Assembly: GCA_022340665.1 (NCBI GenBank)
Contig: JAJDNM010000010.1
Coordinates: 1-64,000 of the forward strand
Length of the DNA: 64,000 nucleotides
Direction of reading: 5' to 3'
Source of the DNA: Acidobacteriota bacterium
GTDB lineage: Bacteria; Acidobacteriota; Thermoanaerobaculia; Thermoanaerobaculales; Sulfomarinibacteraceae
Shown here: positions 51,441-60,392 of the stretch, piece by piece
How the letters are laid out: every line of letters starts with the position of its first letter
How positions within the stretch are numbered: the first letter of the stretch is position 1
Notes under the pieces: generated by a model
The model's input: the letters and a program-made list of their open reading frames with translations, nothing else
The model's database searches: none
What the model was told of the DNA's origin: nothing
Program-made: the position numbers and the translations under genes

Positions 51441-52006
51441 ACGCCGAAGACCATATCGCGCGGCAGGTTGAGCTCGGGATGACGAGTCCTGTAATCCTGC
51501 CAGAGGTCTACGTAGGACCCACGAGCAGCGTCGGATATATCGAGCCCGAGAGTTGTCGCAGCTGCCACGAGCTTCTCGGGAGGCCCTTCCACTTCGACGA
51601 AGTCTCCCATCGGAGTATGGTCGAGAACGACCGAAATGCCGTCCATCTGCCACTCCTCGCGGTCTTTCTCGTATCGGAGGACCACCCGGAATCCGAGCCG
51701 GTCGAGGATTTCAGCCATTGCTTCGGGGTTGGCGACATCCGTCTCATACTCGGTTCGTTGTTTGATTGCGCCATGGAAATCAGCCGGCCCCTTGAAAGTG
51801 ATCACGTTCTTCTCTGCGTGGTGACGTAGGCGAAGCAAGAACCCCCCTGTTCCGATTCGCCCGTCCTCGGTGTCGTAGAGGTGGTTGGTTTCCCGCGCCA
51901 TCGGCTGAAGCAGAGTCGCCCCGACTTGACGAAGGGCGCATCGAATCGGTTTCAATTCATCCACGGCAATCTTGAACTCGAATTCGGAATGGTCGCTTGT
52001 CGACAT
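51437..52006 (-). CDS. CYTH-domain protein (class IV adenylate cyclase / triphosphatase-like)
   Basis: The 189-residue protein has the CYTH signature ExExK (Glu8-Glu10-Lys12 in EFEFKI) and the further charged strands of the eight-stranded tunnel (FLLRLRHHAEKNVITFKGP, RTEYETDV, RVVLRYEKDREEWQMDGISVVLD, GDFVEVEGP). Members hydrolyse triphosphates (thiamine triphosphate, inorganic triphosphate) or make cAMP. The start is ATG 52006. It overlaps the nucleotidyltransferase gene by four bases, so a shared pathway is possible. Confidence 0.88.
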   Translation of the reverse strand: MSTSDHSEFEFKIAVDELKPIRCALRQVGATLLQPMARETNHLYDTEDGRIGTGGFLLRLRHHAEKNVITFKGPADFHGAIKQRTEYETDVANPEAMAEILDRLGFRVVLRYEKDREEWQMDGISVVLDHTPMGDFVEVEGPPEKLVAAATTLGLDISDAARGSYVDLWQDYRTRHPELNLPRDMVFGV

Positions 52007-52182
52007 GATCACCAATGACCTTTCGTTGCAGAAGCGTCCGATCGCGATCACCACCACGAACGGAGAATTCTCGGTAGCGCGGCAAAAGGTGGCGAAGTGG
52101 CCCCACGGGCCTCTCCCAGAGCTTATACGGGTCCACGAACGGACGCCACGTAGCCGACTTGGAGACCGTGTACCATGAACGG

Positions 52183-54090
52183 ATGAGGCACGTTGTCTGG
52201 GGCACGGCAGGTCATATCGACCACGGCAAAACGACGCTCGTCAGGGCGCTTACGGGCACCGACTGCGATCGTTTGCCCGAGGAACAGGCGCGAGGCATCA
52301 CGATCGATCTCGGTTTCGCCCAGCTGACGGACAACGACATTCAACTGCACTTCGTCGATGTTCCCGGCCACGAGCGCCTCGTTCACACGATGATCGCCGG
52401 TGCGTCGGGGATCGATCTCGCCCTCCTGGTCGTGGCGGCCGACGAGGGGGTGATGCCGCAAACACGGGAGCACCTGGATGTGATTCGACTGATGGGTGTG
52501 CCGGGGGGTGCGGTCGCCCTCACCAAGGCCGATCTGATGGACGAGGAGATGATCGATCTCGTTGCGGAGGAAATTCGTGAACTGTTGGACCCGACGGCAT
52601 TTGCCGGCGTCCCGATCGTGCCGGTCTCTGGGTACACGGGAAGCGGCGTTCCCGAACTCCGGCGGGTTCTGATTGATCAGGCGCGGGAGGTTATCCCACG
52701 GCAGATCGAGGGGCGCCCGTACCGCGAGCCGGTTGATCGCGTCTTCAGCCTGACCGGGGCGGGTACGGTGATCACCGGAACATCGCTCTGGGGCGAAATC
52801 GAGGTTGGTGCCGATGTGACGGTTTTCCCCCGGTGCATGAGCGCGCGGGTGCGGAGACTCCATGTCCACGGTGAGGAGCGCAGTCGTGTCGAGGCGGGCG
52901 AAAGGGTTGCTGCCAATCTCGCCGGCGTTGCCCGCGAGGCCATCAAACGAGGCGATCAGTTGATTGCGCCCGGTCCGTGGGAAACCACTCAGCTCGTGAC
53001 GGTCGATCTCGAGCTGCTGACCTCCTCCCCCGGTCCTCTCGATGAAGGCGACGCGGTTGAAATTCACGCTCTCGCGGCACGGGTGCCAGCGAGAATCGAT
53101 CGTCTCTCGGTGCGTCCCCTCTCACCTGGCGCACGCGCAACCGCCCAGATATCGTTGCGCCAGCCGATGCTGTTGTTCCCTGGTGACCGATATGTTCTCA
53201 GGCGCCCCTCACCGGTCAACACCTTTGCCGGTGGAATGGTGATCGATCCCCACCTGCGACGATGGCGACGGCGTGACAGCGCGAACCTCGACCGATTGCC
53301 CGGCGTTCATCCAGGTGCTTGGCCGGAGTTGCTGGAAAGCTGGATTCAACGCGAAGGCCTCGCTGGCCTGACCGCCTCGGCCATGGCCGGCCGGCTCGGT
53401 GTCCGGACTGATGCCATCGAAGCACCTCTCGGGCGTCTGCTCGAAAGAGGTTCGGTGCATGCGCTTCCGACGCGACCGGCGGTCTTGGTGGCCACACCAC
53501 GGCTGGTCGAGCTTGCAGAACAGGCGGAGGACGAGCTGAAACGGAGGCTCGAAGGAGAGGTCGTATCGGCTGGTATCCCGGCGCGGGATTTTGTCGGGAA
53601 GCTCCTGAAAAGGCCTGCCCTGGAGTTGGCAGACCACTATCTCGAAGAGTTACGAGTTCGCGGCGTCATCGAGATATCAGAGGGACGGGTAGTGCCTCCG
53701 GGCAAGACGAGTCACATGACCGAGGCGGGAGAAGCGCTGGCGCGAAAGGTCGAGGAGCTGTACCGGAACGACGGCTTCGAGGCACCATCACCCTCGGACG
53801 CCGCCAGCCGTCTTGGCGTGAAACCAGCTGCCGTCGAAGGCATCTGCAAATACCTGATCCAGCGCCATCGACTGGTCCGCCTGGAAGGGAAATACCTCAT
53901 TCACCGGGCGGTGCTCGACGAGGTGTCTCGCCGCGTACGGGAGTGGAACGTCGAGGATTTTGCGGTAGGCGATTTCAAGGAACTGTTCCACCTCACCCGC
54001 AAACTGGCGATTCCGATTCTGGAGTGGCTTGACTCGGAGCGCGTGACCATCCGTCAAGGGAATCGGCGCAAAATCGTGAGGCGCACATAG
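52183..54090 (+). CDS. selB: Selenocysteine-specific elongation factor SelB
   Basis: The 635-residue GTPase delivers Sec-tRNA to UGA codons with a SECIS stem-loop. It has the EF-Tu-like domain with [35 protein letters not shown] and TKADL; two beta-barrel domains follow (about 180-350). The C-terminal 270 residues carry several winged helices ([55 protein letters not shown], then the last near [25 protein letters not shown]), which bind the SECIS RNA. ATG 52183 gives the natural start. No selA, selD or tRNA-Sec gene is near, and I saw no selenoprotein in this window. Confidence 0.95.
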   Translation: MRHVVWGTAGHIDHGKTTLVRALTGTDCDRLPEEQARGITIDLGFAQLTDNDIQLHFVDVPGHERLVHTMIAGASGIDLALLVVAADEGVMPQTREHLDVIRLMGVPGGAVALTKADLMDEEMIDLVAEEIRELLDPTAFAGVPIVPVSGYTGSGVPELRRVLIDQAREVIPRQIEGRPYREPVDRVFSLTGAGTVITGTSLWGEIEVGADVTVFPRCMSARVRRLHVHGEERSRVEAGERVAANLAGVAREAIKRGDQLIAPGPWETTQLVTVDLELLTSSPGPLDEGDAVEIHALAARVPARIDRLSVRPLSPGARATAQISLRQPMLLFPGDRYVLRRPSPVNTFAGGMVIDPHLRRWRRRDSANLDRLPGVHPGAWPELLESWIQREGLAGLTASAMAGRLGVRTDAIEAPLGRLLERGSVHALPTRPAVLVATPRLVELAEQAEDELKRRLEGEVVSAGIPARDFVGKLLKRPALELADHYLEELRVRGVIEISEGRVVPPGKTSHMTEAGEALARKVEELYRNDGFEAPSPSDAASRLGVKPAAVEGICKYLIQRHRLVRLEGKYLIHRAVLDEVSRRVREWNVEDFAVGDFKELFHLTRKLAIPILEWLDSERVTIRQGNRRKIVRRT

Positions 54091-54159
54091 CCGCCAGCGA
54101 ACCGTGATCAGCTGTACCGCCGAGACCACGTACCGTGAACCGAGAACTGACGACTCCGA

Positions 54160-55017
54160 TTACTGCGCTGGCGAGTACTCGCGGTCTTGCACAACTCTCG
54201 CAGTGGTCGACGACATGCCGGAGAGCTTCATTCTGACTCGGCCCGAATACACCACCCACACCGCGATCGGCTCCCCATCTCGCTTCGCAGGCTGCATTTG
54301 CCAGCTGGCGAGAAAGGCGGAAAACCACCGGTCGACGGCGTCGTAGAGCTCCAACGGCACATAACGGTCGCAGCGCCCGGCTTGATTGACGTGGATCAAG
54401 GCGTGGATGTAGATTTCGTCTTCGCGGGATGGTGCGTTGACCTTGACGCGGCGTGGGACTGGCAGGCTGGTGAGCTGCGCGTGCGGTGTCGCTTTGAGGT
54501 CGCGCAAACTGCCCGGCGGGACCATGATCACTGGTGGCGACGGAACCGGCGGTCTTGCCGGATCGGGCATTTCCAGCGTCTGGTCGACGATCTGGCTTTC
54601 CTTGATCTTGCCTTCCATCCCGATCGCAAGCACCACCCACGATGGCTGGGGTGCATTGCCAGCTGTCGCGGGCTCGAAGCGCGTCTTGGAGAGATCTTCC
54701 ACGATGGACGCGGTGAGGCCAGGAACGGGCAGCTCGAGCGGAACGGCTCCGAGGCACACACCCTTGGCATCAACGAAGGCGGCTACCGTCGCCGTACCCC
54801 GGGCCTCGACCTTGCGGGGAACCTCTGACTGGACCAGGGTTGGCGTCTCGTCGACTCTCACCGAGAACGGATTGACCGGAAGCAACTCCACGAGCGGCAC
54901 CGGCAGGGGGATCTCGAGGTCCAGTCGCTGTTGCCACGCCCGGTCCGATGCGCTTTGTGCGGCCACCGAGCCCGTGCCGATAAGCAGCATAGCGATGATC
55001 ATGACAAGACGTTTCAC
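54160..55017 (-). CDS. Exported protein of unknown function, with TonB-C-like segments
   Basis: The 285-residue protein has a signal peptide (VKRLVMIIAMLLIGTGSVAAQ) and no membrane segment after it. Two similar regions, around ATVAAFVDAKGVCLGAVPLELPVPGLTASIVEDLSKTRFEPA and YIHALIHVNQAGRCDRYVPLELYDAVDRWFSAFLASWQMQPA, resemble the TonB C-terminal pattern of strand, acidic turn, helix and WxFxPA. I infer a duplicated TonB-C-like fold without the inner-membrane anchor, so it would be a soluble periplasmic protein. The start is uncertain: GTG 55017, or ATG 55002. It diverges from the glycosyltransferase-like gene across 59 bases. Confidence 0.6.
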   Translation of the reverse strand: MKRLVMIIAMLLIGTGSVAAQSASDRAWQQRLDLEIPLPVPLVELLPVNPFSVRVDETPTLVQSEVPRKVEARGTATVAAFVDAKGVCLGAVPLELPVPGLTASIVEDLSKTRFEPATAGNAPQPSWVVLAIGMEGKIKESQIVDQTLEMPDPARPPVPSPPVIMVPPGSLRDLKATPHAQLTSLPVPRRVKVNAPSREDEIYIHALIHVNQAGRCDRYVPLELYDAVDRWFSAFLASWQMQPAKRDGEPIAVWVVYSGRVRMKLSGMSSTTARVVQDREYSPAQ

Positions 55018-55076
55018 AGGCAAATCGTACCACGTACAGAATCGACGCAATGCGCTGCGTAGTACACTCAACCGCC

Positions 55077-56183
55077 ATGTTTCGGGTGGCGTATTTCGTG
55101 TCCCCTCACGGTTTCGGGCATGCGGCGCGCGCCTGCGCGGTGATGGAGGCCATGACCCTGCTATGTCCGGAGATGCATTTCGACATCTACACGGAGGTGC
55201 CGCGCTGGTTCTTTGCCGAATCTCTTTCGCGAAAGTTTAGCTACCGTTGTTTTCCGAGTGATGTCGGCTTGGTCCAGAGATCACCGCTGTCCGAGGATCT
55301 CCAAGCTACCGTTGTTCGCTTGGCCGACGCTCGCGAGAACGAAGCCGAAACAATCCGAAAACTGGCCGGTCAGCTCCGAACCCGTCGGTGCTCGTTGGTC
55401 ATAGCTGACATCTCGCCGCTCGGCCTTGCCGCCGCCAAGGCTGCGACGCTCCCCTCCGCGCTGGTTGCGAATTTCACTTGGGACTGGGTCTACAACAGCT
55501 ATCCGGGAGCACCTCCGCAACTCGTGGAACATGGCCGACGGTTGTCAGAAGTTTTTTTGTTGGCCGACCTGAAGATCCGAGCGGAACCATTCTGCGATGC
55601 GAGGGAAGGTTGGATCGACGTGCCTCCGGTGGCGAGGATGCCACGCACTCAACCAGCGAAGGTGCGCGAGATCCTCGGTGTTTCTACTGACGACCCGATG
55701 ATCGTCGTGAGCATGGGCGGCGTCTCGTGGGATGCTCACGGTTTTTCGAAAACTGGCTTCGACGACGGTCCGTGGATCGTGGTGCCCGGCGGATCAACGA
55801 CTGGAATTCATCGACGGGGCCGGTTGCTCCTGCTCCCCTTTCACGCGCAGATCTACCATCCGGACCTCGTCGGGGCAGCCGACTTGGTTGTGAGCAAGCT
55901 CGGCTACAGCACGGTTGCGGAAGCCTACTGCACGCGCTCTGGCATGCTGTACCTCGAACGTTCCCGATTCCCTGAGTCGCCGGTGCTCGCTCGCTGGGTG
56001 GAGGAACACATGGTGGCTGAGAAGATCACGGAGGAGGAACTGCTGAGCGGAATATGGCTGACAGGCGCGCGACGCGTTCTCGAAGATACACCTCGAGAAC
56101 CGTCAAATCGGAGTGGAGCAGCCCTCGCCGCGGAGGCGATTCTCGAGCGTTTCGGACCGGAAAGTCTTTCGAACCGAGAGTGA
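55077..56183 (+). CDS. GT-B-fold glycosyltransferase-like protein
   Basis: The 368-residue protein starts MFRVAYFVSPHGFGHAARACAVMEAM, the GT-B type opening seen in UDP-glycosyltransferase-like proteins, including the N-terminal part of plant and bacterial L-arabinokinases. The second Rossmann domain shows VVSMGGVSWDAHG, a nucleotide-binding segment, and FHAQIYHPDLVGAADLVVSKLGYSTVAEAYC, the family's donor-site pattern. There is no signal peptide. The likely role is sugar transfer or recognition of a sugar nucleotide; the acceptor is unknown. No good Shine-Dalgarno sequence precedes ATG 55077. It converges with the SRP RNA across a hairpin. Confidence 0.75.
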   Translation: MFRVAYFVSPHGFGHAARACAVMEAMTLLCPEMHFDIYTEVPRWFFAESLSRKFSYRCFPSDVGLVQRSPLSEDLQATVVRLADARENEAETIRKLAGQLRTRRCSLVIADISPLGLAAAKAATLPSALVANFTWDWVYNSYPGAPPQLVEHGRRLSEVFLLADLKIRAEPFCDAREGWIDVPPVARMPRTQPAKVREILGVSTDDPMIVVSMGGVSWDAHGFSKTGFDDGPWIVVPGGSTTGIHRRGRLLLLPFHAQIYHPDLVGAADLVVSKLGYSTVAEAYCTRSGMLYLERSRFPESPVLARWVEEHMVAEKITEEELLSGIWLTGARRVLEDTPREPSNRSGAALAAEAILERFGPESLSNRE

Positions 56184-56185
56184 TC

Positions 56186-56219
56186 TTGGGTCACAGACCG
56201 CGCGCGGTTTAGTGACCAA
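56186..56219. terminator. Long hairpin between the glycosyltransferase-like gene and SRP RNA
   Basis: TTGGGTCAC (56186-56194) and GTGACCAA (56212-56219) pair around the perfect palindrome ACCGCGCGCGGT (56197-56208). It lies three bases past the stop of the rightward gene and eight bases past the SRP RNA, so it can end both transcripts. No T-run is present. Confidence 0.5.
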
Positions 56220-56227
56220 CATGAAGC

Positions 56228-56352
56228 GAGCCCGCCATGGAGCCCAGGCGACCTGCGGCACTCGTCGCGTTCCCCCTTAGTGCTGCTCCCTTCCGGGCCT
56301 GACACGGTTCGAAGGACGACGATGCACAGGGCCCGAGCTCCATGCCGGGCTC
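56228..56352 (-). ncRNA. ffs: Signal recognition particle RNA (4.5S type)
   Basis: The minus strand holds the conserved apical core GTCAGGCCCGGAAGGGAGCA, the GGAA tetraloop region and the symmetric loop bound by Ffh. The outer arms GAGCCCGGCATGGAGC and GCTCCATGGCGGGCTC pair, giving a hairpin of about 125 nt, the small bacterial SRP RNA. With Ffh it targets membrane proteins to FtsY. It follows two tRNA-Ser genes and tadA on the same strand, with a 12-base gap to the first tRNA, so a common transcript is likely. Confidence 0.9.
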
Positions 56353-56364
56353 ACGAACCAAAGG

Positions 56365-56454
<90 letters not shown>

Positions 56455-56480
56455 GGACATCGTGTTTTTGTCAAAGAAGC

Positions 56481-56570
56481 TGGCGGAGAGGAAGGGATTC
56501 GAACCCTTGGACCTCGTGAAAGGTCAACGGTTTTCGAGACCGCCCCGATCGACCACTCCGGCACCTCTCC
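56481..56570 (-). tRNA. tRNA-Ser (CGA)
   Basis: The 90-nt minus-strand sequence begins GGAGAGG, with anticodon loop TCTCGAAAA and anticodon CGA at 56534-56536, a long variable arm, GGTTCGAATCC T-arm and encoded CCA at 56481-56483. It reads UCG. The acceptor stem matches the neighbouring tRNA-Ser(GGA). It starts 18 bases past the tadA stop. Confidence 0.97.
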
Positions 56571-56588
56571 GCATTCGGGCGTCGCATT

Positions 56589-57068
56589 CTACGATGATTG
56601 CCTTTGTTTGGCAAAGAACCGCGTGAGGAGTTGGCGACTGGTTTCGGCTTCGAGGCCTCCACGATGGGCAAGCTCGGGGCCGAGTCGAGGGTCCCCGGCG
56701 AGATCGATCACTGAACCAAAGGCGCCAGCCCGATCGTCACCTGCTCCCCAGATGACGAGCGAAAGTCGCGCCTCGCGGCACGCGGAGGCGCACATGGCGC
56801 AGGGTTCAAGCGTCACGTAAAGGGTGCAGTCGGAGAGGCGCCAATCACCGACCAGTCGGCCGGCGGCTCGAAGGGCAATGATCTCGGCGTGGCCCGCGGG
56901 ATCGTTGTTTTCGACCCGCCGATTGCCAGCGCGAGCAATGACCTCACCAGCGCGTGTGACAACCGCTCCGACGGGGACCTCTCCCCGGTCCGCCGCGGCC
57001 GTAGCCTCGGCCAGAGCCTCGACCATGAACCGCCGGTCGTCGTCAGAGAAGACCCAGTCGGGGAGCAT
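56589..57068 (-). CDS. tadA: tRNA-specific adenosine deaminase TadA
   Basis: The 159-residue enzyme converts A34 to inosine in tRNA-Arg(ACG). The zinc site is His60-Ala-Glu62 (GHAEIIALRAAG) and Cys90-x2-Cys93 (LEPCAMCASAC), the full deaminase motif pair. Length fits TadA. It is followed on the same strand by two tRNA-Ser genes and the SRP RNA. A tadA-ffs link with a tRNA-Ser nearby is known in Bacillus. A palindromic terminator lies just upstream, so it has its own start of transcription. Confidence 0.95.
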   Translation of the reverse strand: MLPDWVFSDDDRRFMVEALAEATAAADRGEVPVGAVVTRAGEVIARAGNRRVENNDPAGHAEIIALRAAGRLVGDWRLSDCTLYVTLEPCAMCASACREARLSLVIWGAGDDRAGAFGSVIDLAGDPRLGPELAHRGGLEAETSRQLLTRFFAKQRQSS

Positions 57069-57083
57069 TGGTGAAGATTAACA

Positions 57084-57109
57084 AAAGGGCCCCGGATCCG
57101 GGGCCCTTT
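57084..57109. terminator. Perfect palindromic terminator between tadA and the LysM gene
   Basis: AAAGGGCCCC and GGGGCCCTTT pair around GGATCC, giving a 10-pair stem. On the minus strand it is followed by TTTTGTT, so it ends the leftward LysM transcript 22 bases after its stop. tadA starts 16 bases further on. Confidence 0.75.
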
Positions 57110-57130
57110 GATGTAATTTCCTGTGCCCTG

Positions 57131-58213
57131 TTACTTGACCTCGACGCGGTCGCCCACCACGAGGGGCGCCCATGCGCGGGTGATGATGGCGGTTGAGTAG
57201 TCTTCTTCCACCGTCAGCACGCCAACTTCGCCCATCACGAGGCGGGGCATGCCCTCGACCGGATTGTCGCGGAAGACGGTGGCGAAGGTCCCCGGGTAGA
57301 TGCCTTCGGCAGCGCCCAGGTCGAGGAAGACGAGCCAGTGGGTGCCGAGATCGATCTGGTCGTCCCTGTTGTACGTGATGTAACCAGTCGGCTTTCCGTT
57401 CGGCTCATCACATCGATCGGTTGGATCAGGATCGATCACCAGCGGCACCGGCACCGGTGCAAACGGCTCGAGCACGTCACCGATGTTGATCGGATCACAG
57501 GCATAGGTGATTTCAGCGATCGACGTGTCCTCCTGCGCGCAGAGGATTTTGAGCTGTCCTACCTGGCTGTAGACGATGCCGAGATTGGAGTTCGATACCG
57601 GGTGGTTGAGTTTTCGGATTCGATGGAGAATGAAGAACCGGTCGCCAGCGTTGACCCCCTGGTTGACACCTCCGTCGATATAGACGATTTCGCCTTCCGA
57701 ATATTGGTCTTGGAACTGGATGCGTTCCGACGATGCGATTTTGAACTCGAATTTGCTTTCGTCCTGGACCAACTCGGCAAAACAGTAAACGTCGGATGAG
57801 CTTCCGAGCGCGTGAGGCATAGCCTCGTCTCCATAGCCCTCGAGAGAGTCATCGGTGACGGCTTCCTCGAACGGTACATCCTCGCCGATCTCCGATGCCT
57901 CCTGTACCGCGAGGTCGATGACCAGAGGATCACCCGGGTAGATCCAGTGGGAGTCCTTGATGTACGGGTTTCTCTCCCAGATCTGGGGCCACAGGAAAGG
58001 GTCACCCAGGTAGTGAGCGGCGAGATCCCATAGGGTGTCGCCCCTCACGATCCGGTGCACCATCGCGCCTTCGGGGAAATCGGTCGGTGGGTCGTAAGGT
58101 GTCCAGTGGTCGTCCACATAATGCAACGGCTGTGGAGGCGGAGCCACCGACTGCGCCACCGCCACCAGAGGCAGAAAAATGGCGATGATGGCGATCTGGA
58201 TTTTTGCGCTCAT
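57131..58213 (-). CDS. Exported LysM-domain protein
   Basis: The 360-residue protein has a signal peptide (IQIAIIAIFLPLVAVAQ) and one LysM domain near residues 50-100: VHRIVRGDTLWDLAAHYLGDP, followed by WERNPYIKDSHWIYPGDPLVI. LysM binds peptidoglycan. The remaining 260 residues include two strand-rich segments with acidic turns (EIVYIDGGVNQGVNAGDRFFI, LGAAEGIYPGTFATVFRDNP) that look like repeated beta-domains I cannot name. It is probably a periplasmic cell-wall-associated protein. ATG 58213 has GGAGAGGG upstream. It is the last gene of the envelope cluster, 59 bases past bamD. Confidence 0.85.
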   Translation of the reverse strand: MSAKIQIAIIAIFLPLVAVAQSVAPPPQPLHYVDDHWTPYDPPTDFPEGAMVHRIVRGDTLWDLAAHYLGDPFLWPQIWERNPYIKDSHWIYPGDPLVIDLAVQEASEIGEDVPFEEAVTDDSLEGYGDEAMPHALGSSSDVYCFAELVQDESKFEFKIASSERIQFQDQYSEGEIVYIDGGVNQGVNAGDRFFILHRIRKLNHPVSNSNLGIVYSQVGQLKILCAQEDTSIAEITYACDPINIGDVLEPFAPVPVPLVIDPDPTDRCDEPNGKPTGYITYNRDDQIDLGTHWLVFLDLGAAEGIYPGTFATVFRDNPVEGMPRLVMGEVGVLTVEEDYSTAIITRAWAPLVVGDRVEVK

Positions 58214-58272
58214 AAGCCCTCTCCCCGCTGAAGATAGCACTATTTGAGGTTAACCTATGGGCGCCCGATCCG

Positions 58273-59013
58273 TCAATCCTCGGTACTTTTTTTCAACTCT
58301 TCGAGACGCTTTTTCCATTCGGCATCTCGTTGTTCAATGAGCGATTCTAATTCGCTAATCTTGGCGTTCACCGTTTCGATCTTTGAGAAATTCGGATAGT
58401 TTTCTTGAATATATTGGAATCGCCACAGCGCGCCGACGAGCCGCCTATTCTTGAAATAAAATTGCCCGACGATGTACTCGTGTTCGGCGAGTAATTCCTT
58501 GAGATTATTGATCCTAGACTCGGCATCAGACATATATTCCGAGTTTGGGTAGAGGTTGATCAGCTGCTCATATGCGGCCAACGCTTCGTGGATATCGCTC
58601 AAATCTCGATCCGGCCGGAGCTTTCGTGCCGAGTACGTGTGGCCCACCATCAGAAGCGCATAATCACGGTCCGGATCGTTCGGATATCGGTTGGCGAAAT
58701 CGCGATACCGAAGCCGGGCTTCTGTGAGATTCGTCACATCCTTCTTGACTGAATACGTATCTGCAACCCGAAGGGCGGCCTTGTGTCCGAGGGGGTCGTT
58801 CGGGAAGCTGTCGTAAACGAAGGCGAAGAGCTCACGGGCCTCCTGATATTTCTTTTCGGAGTACAGGGTTTCAGCTTGCTCGAAGATGGTTTCCTTGTCG
58901 AGGTTCGCAAGCTGATCCAGGAGCTCATCCTCTTTGTTGCGGCTGCTCGCGCAGCCAATCGCGAGGACGGCCGCGGGCAACAGCAAAAGGGCAATCCGCT
59001 GTGCGGAAATCAT
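58273..59013 (-). CDS. bamD: Outer-membrane assembly lipoprotein BamD
   Basis: The 246-residue lipoprotein has the lipobox LAIGC (Cys21), then TPR-like helix pairs: YSEKKYQEARELFAFVYDSFPNDP, LTEARLRYRDFANRYPNDPDRDYALLMVGHTY, and AYEQLINLYPNSEYMSDAESRINNLKELLAEHEYIVGQFYFKNRRLVGALWRFQYIQENYPNF. These match BamD/YfiO. It binds BamA and helps fold outer-membrane proteins. It overlaps rpe by four bases, confirming the operon; bamA is not in the window. Confidence 0.9.
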   Translation of the reverse strand: MISAQRIALLLLPAAVLAIGCASSRNKEDELLDQLANLDKETIFEQAETLYSEKKYQEARELFAFVYDSFPNDPLGHKAALRVADTYSVKKDVTNLTEARLRYRDFANRYPNDPDRDYALLMVGHTYSARKLRPDRDLSDIHEALAAYEQLINLYPNSEYMSDAESRINNLKELLAEHEYIVGQFYFKNRRLVGALWRFQYIQENYPNFSKIETVNAKISELESLIEQRDAEWKKRLEELKKSTED

Positions 59014-59675
59014 CCGACACCTCCGGTGTTTGCTGCACGGCGCAGATCGGTGATGGCTGCGGCCCGATCGGCCGACCCGAAAACAGCCGAGCCAGCAACG
59101 AGCGTAGTGGCGCCGGCGGCGGCGAGTGCGGCCACATTGTCGAGACAGACGCCTCCGTCCACCGAGATATCCAGAGTACGCTCCGCGGCCATCGGCCGAA
59201 GCCTGCGGATCTTCTCGAGAGTCTCGGGAATGAAATCCTGACCACCAAAACCCGGATTGACGGACATCACGAGAACGAAGTCAGTCCACGGGAGGGCATC
59301 TTCGATCAGCCTGAGGGAGGTGGCGGGGTTTATGGCGATGCCTGATTTCAAACCGGCATCGCGGATGCTCTGCAGGGTGCGCTGGAGGTGGCGGCAGGCC
59401 TCCACATGAACCGATATTCGCGCGACCGGAGCAGCTATGAGATCAGAGATGAGAGCGTCGGGATCGTCGACCATCAAATGCGCGTCGAGTGGGATGCTCG
59501 TTCGAGACGCGAGCGAGCGAACCACCAACGGTCCAAACGTGAGGTTGGGCACGAAATGTCCATCCATAATGTCCAGATGCAACATATCCGCACCGCCCCG
59601 CTCGATGTCAGTGATCTCGTCTGCGAGGCGTGAAAAATCAGCCGCCAAGAGGGAGGGTGCTATACGCAGGTTCAT
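59010..59675 (-). CDS. rpe: Ribulose-phosphate 3-epimerase
   Basis: The 221-residue TIM-barrel enzyme converts ribulose 5-phosphate to xylulose 5-phosphate. Motifs are IAPSLLAADFSRL, HLDIMDGHFVPNLTFGP (metal-binding His and Asp), PLDAHLMVDDP, VLVMSVNPGFGGQ and ISVDGGV. The start at ATG 59675 overlaps the PASTA gene stop (ATGA), so translation is coupled. Together with rpiB at 35 kb it covers two pentose-phosphate steps. Confidence 0.96.
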   Translation of the reverse strand: MNLRIAPSLLAADFSRLADEITDIERGGADMLHLDIMDGHFVPNLTFGPLVVRSLASRTSIPLDAHLMVDDPDALISDLIAAPVARISVHVEACRHLQRTLQSIRDAGLKSGIAINPATSLRLIEDALPWTDFVLVMSVNPGFGGQDFIPETLEKIRRLRPMAAERTLDISVDGGVCLDNVAALAAAGATTLVAGSAVFGSADRAAAITDLRRAANTGGVG

Positions 59676-60373
59676 TTGCTCACCCACACCGTTATGATCT
59701 CAGATGGCTCGACCGGCGATCCAGCGGGAGGATGTTGGCGGAGCACGATCCCGGGTTCGAAACCCGGGTAATCAACTTCACGGGCTCGGCCCATCCGCCA
59801 CCGGTTGAGCCTGCAAAAACGCTCAACTTGGTCCAGGGGTTGAAGAATGAGCGACGGCATGACCCACAACTGTCGGTGCGGAACGGTGTTGACCAAGAGG
59901 TCGACCCGGGTGACGGGGGCAACATATTGTCCGACCGGCGGTCCGGTTGCGATCACACTGTCGGCAGAGCCTTCCTCTTCGACACGCGCTCGTGTGCCAA
60001 GTGCCAGACCGGCTCGTTCAACCTCCCTCTGCGCCGCGTTGAGCGAAGAGCTTCGCACATCCGGGACTTCAATCGTCTTGCCACCAAGACTGACCCGAAC
60101 GGTCACCGATGAACCCGATTTGACGTGAAATCCCGGCGGCGGCTCCTGATGTGCGATCAAACCAGGGTTGACAACGGTGGAAAACACACCGGGCTCGTCG
60201 ACCTCGAGTTCGAGGCCGAGGTCATGAACCCGCCTACGAGCCTCTTCTAGACTCTGTTCGCCAAGGTCCGGGACCGCGAGCGTCCCTTGATGCACGGTGT
60301 GGACGAGGGCGAACCAGAAGACCATTCCAGCACAGGCCAAAAAGATCAAGACTGCCAGAAGACGTTTCGCCAT
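59672..60373 (-). CDS. Membrane-anchored PASTA-domain protein without kinase
   Basis: The 233-residue protein has one N-terminal helix (LLAVLIFLACAGMVFWFALV) and about three PASTA repeats: VPDLGEQSLEEARRRVHDLGLELE, EVPDVRSSSLNAAQREVERAGLALG, and MPSLILQPLDQVERFCRLNRWR, each with the later Gly-Ser/Pro turn. PASTA binds peptidoglycan fragments or beta-lactams in kinases and PBPs. Here it has no kinase or penicillin-binding part and is simply anchored to the membrane. ATG 60373 is used. It lies between rseP and rpe, 19 bases from rseP. Confidence 0.88.
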   Translation of the reverse strand: MAKRLLAVLIFLACAGMVFWFALVHTVHQGTLAVPDLGEQSLEEARRRVHDLGLELEVDEPGVFSTVVNPGLIAHQEPPPGFHVKSGSSVTVRVSLGGKTIEVPDVRSSSLNAAQREVERAGLALGTRARVEEEGSADSVIATGPPVGQYVAPVTRVDLLVNTVPHRQLWVMPSLILQPLDQVERFCRLNRWRMGRAREVDYPGFEPGIVLRQHPPAGSPVEPSEIITVWVSK

Positions 60374-60392
60374 CGGCGCAAACCTTAGCACC

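Noticed and set aside
52007-52182. Search for tRNA-Sec beside selB
   Set aside because: No sequence with the right arms and a UCA anticodon was seen in the gap or the flanking region.
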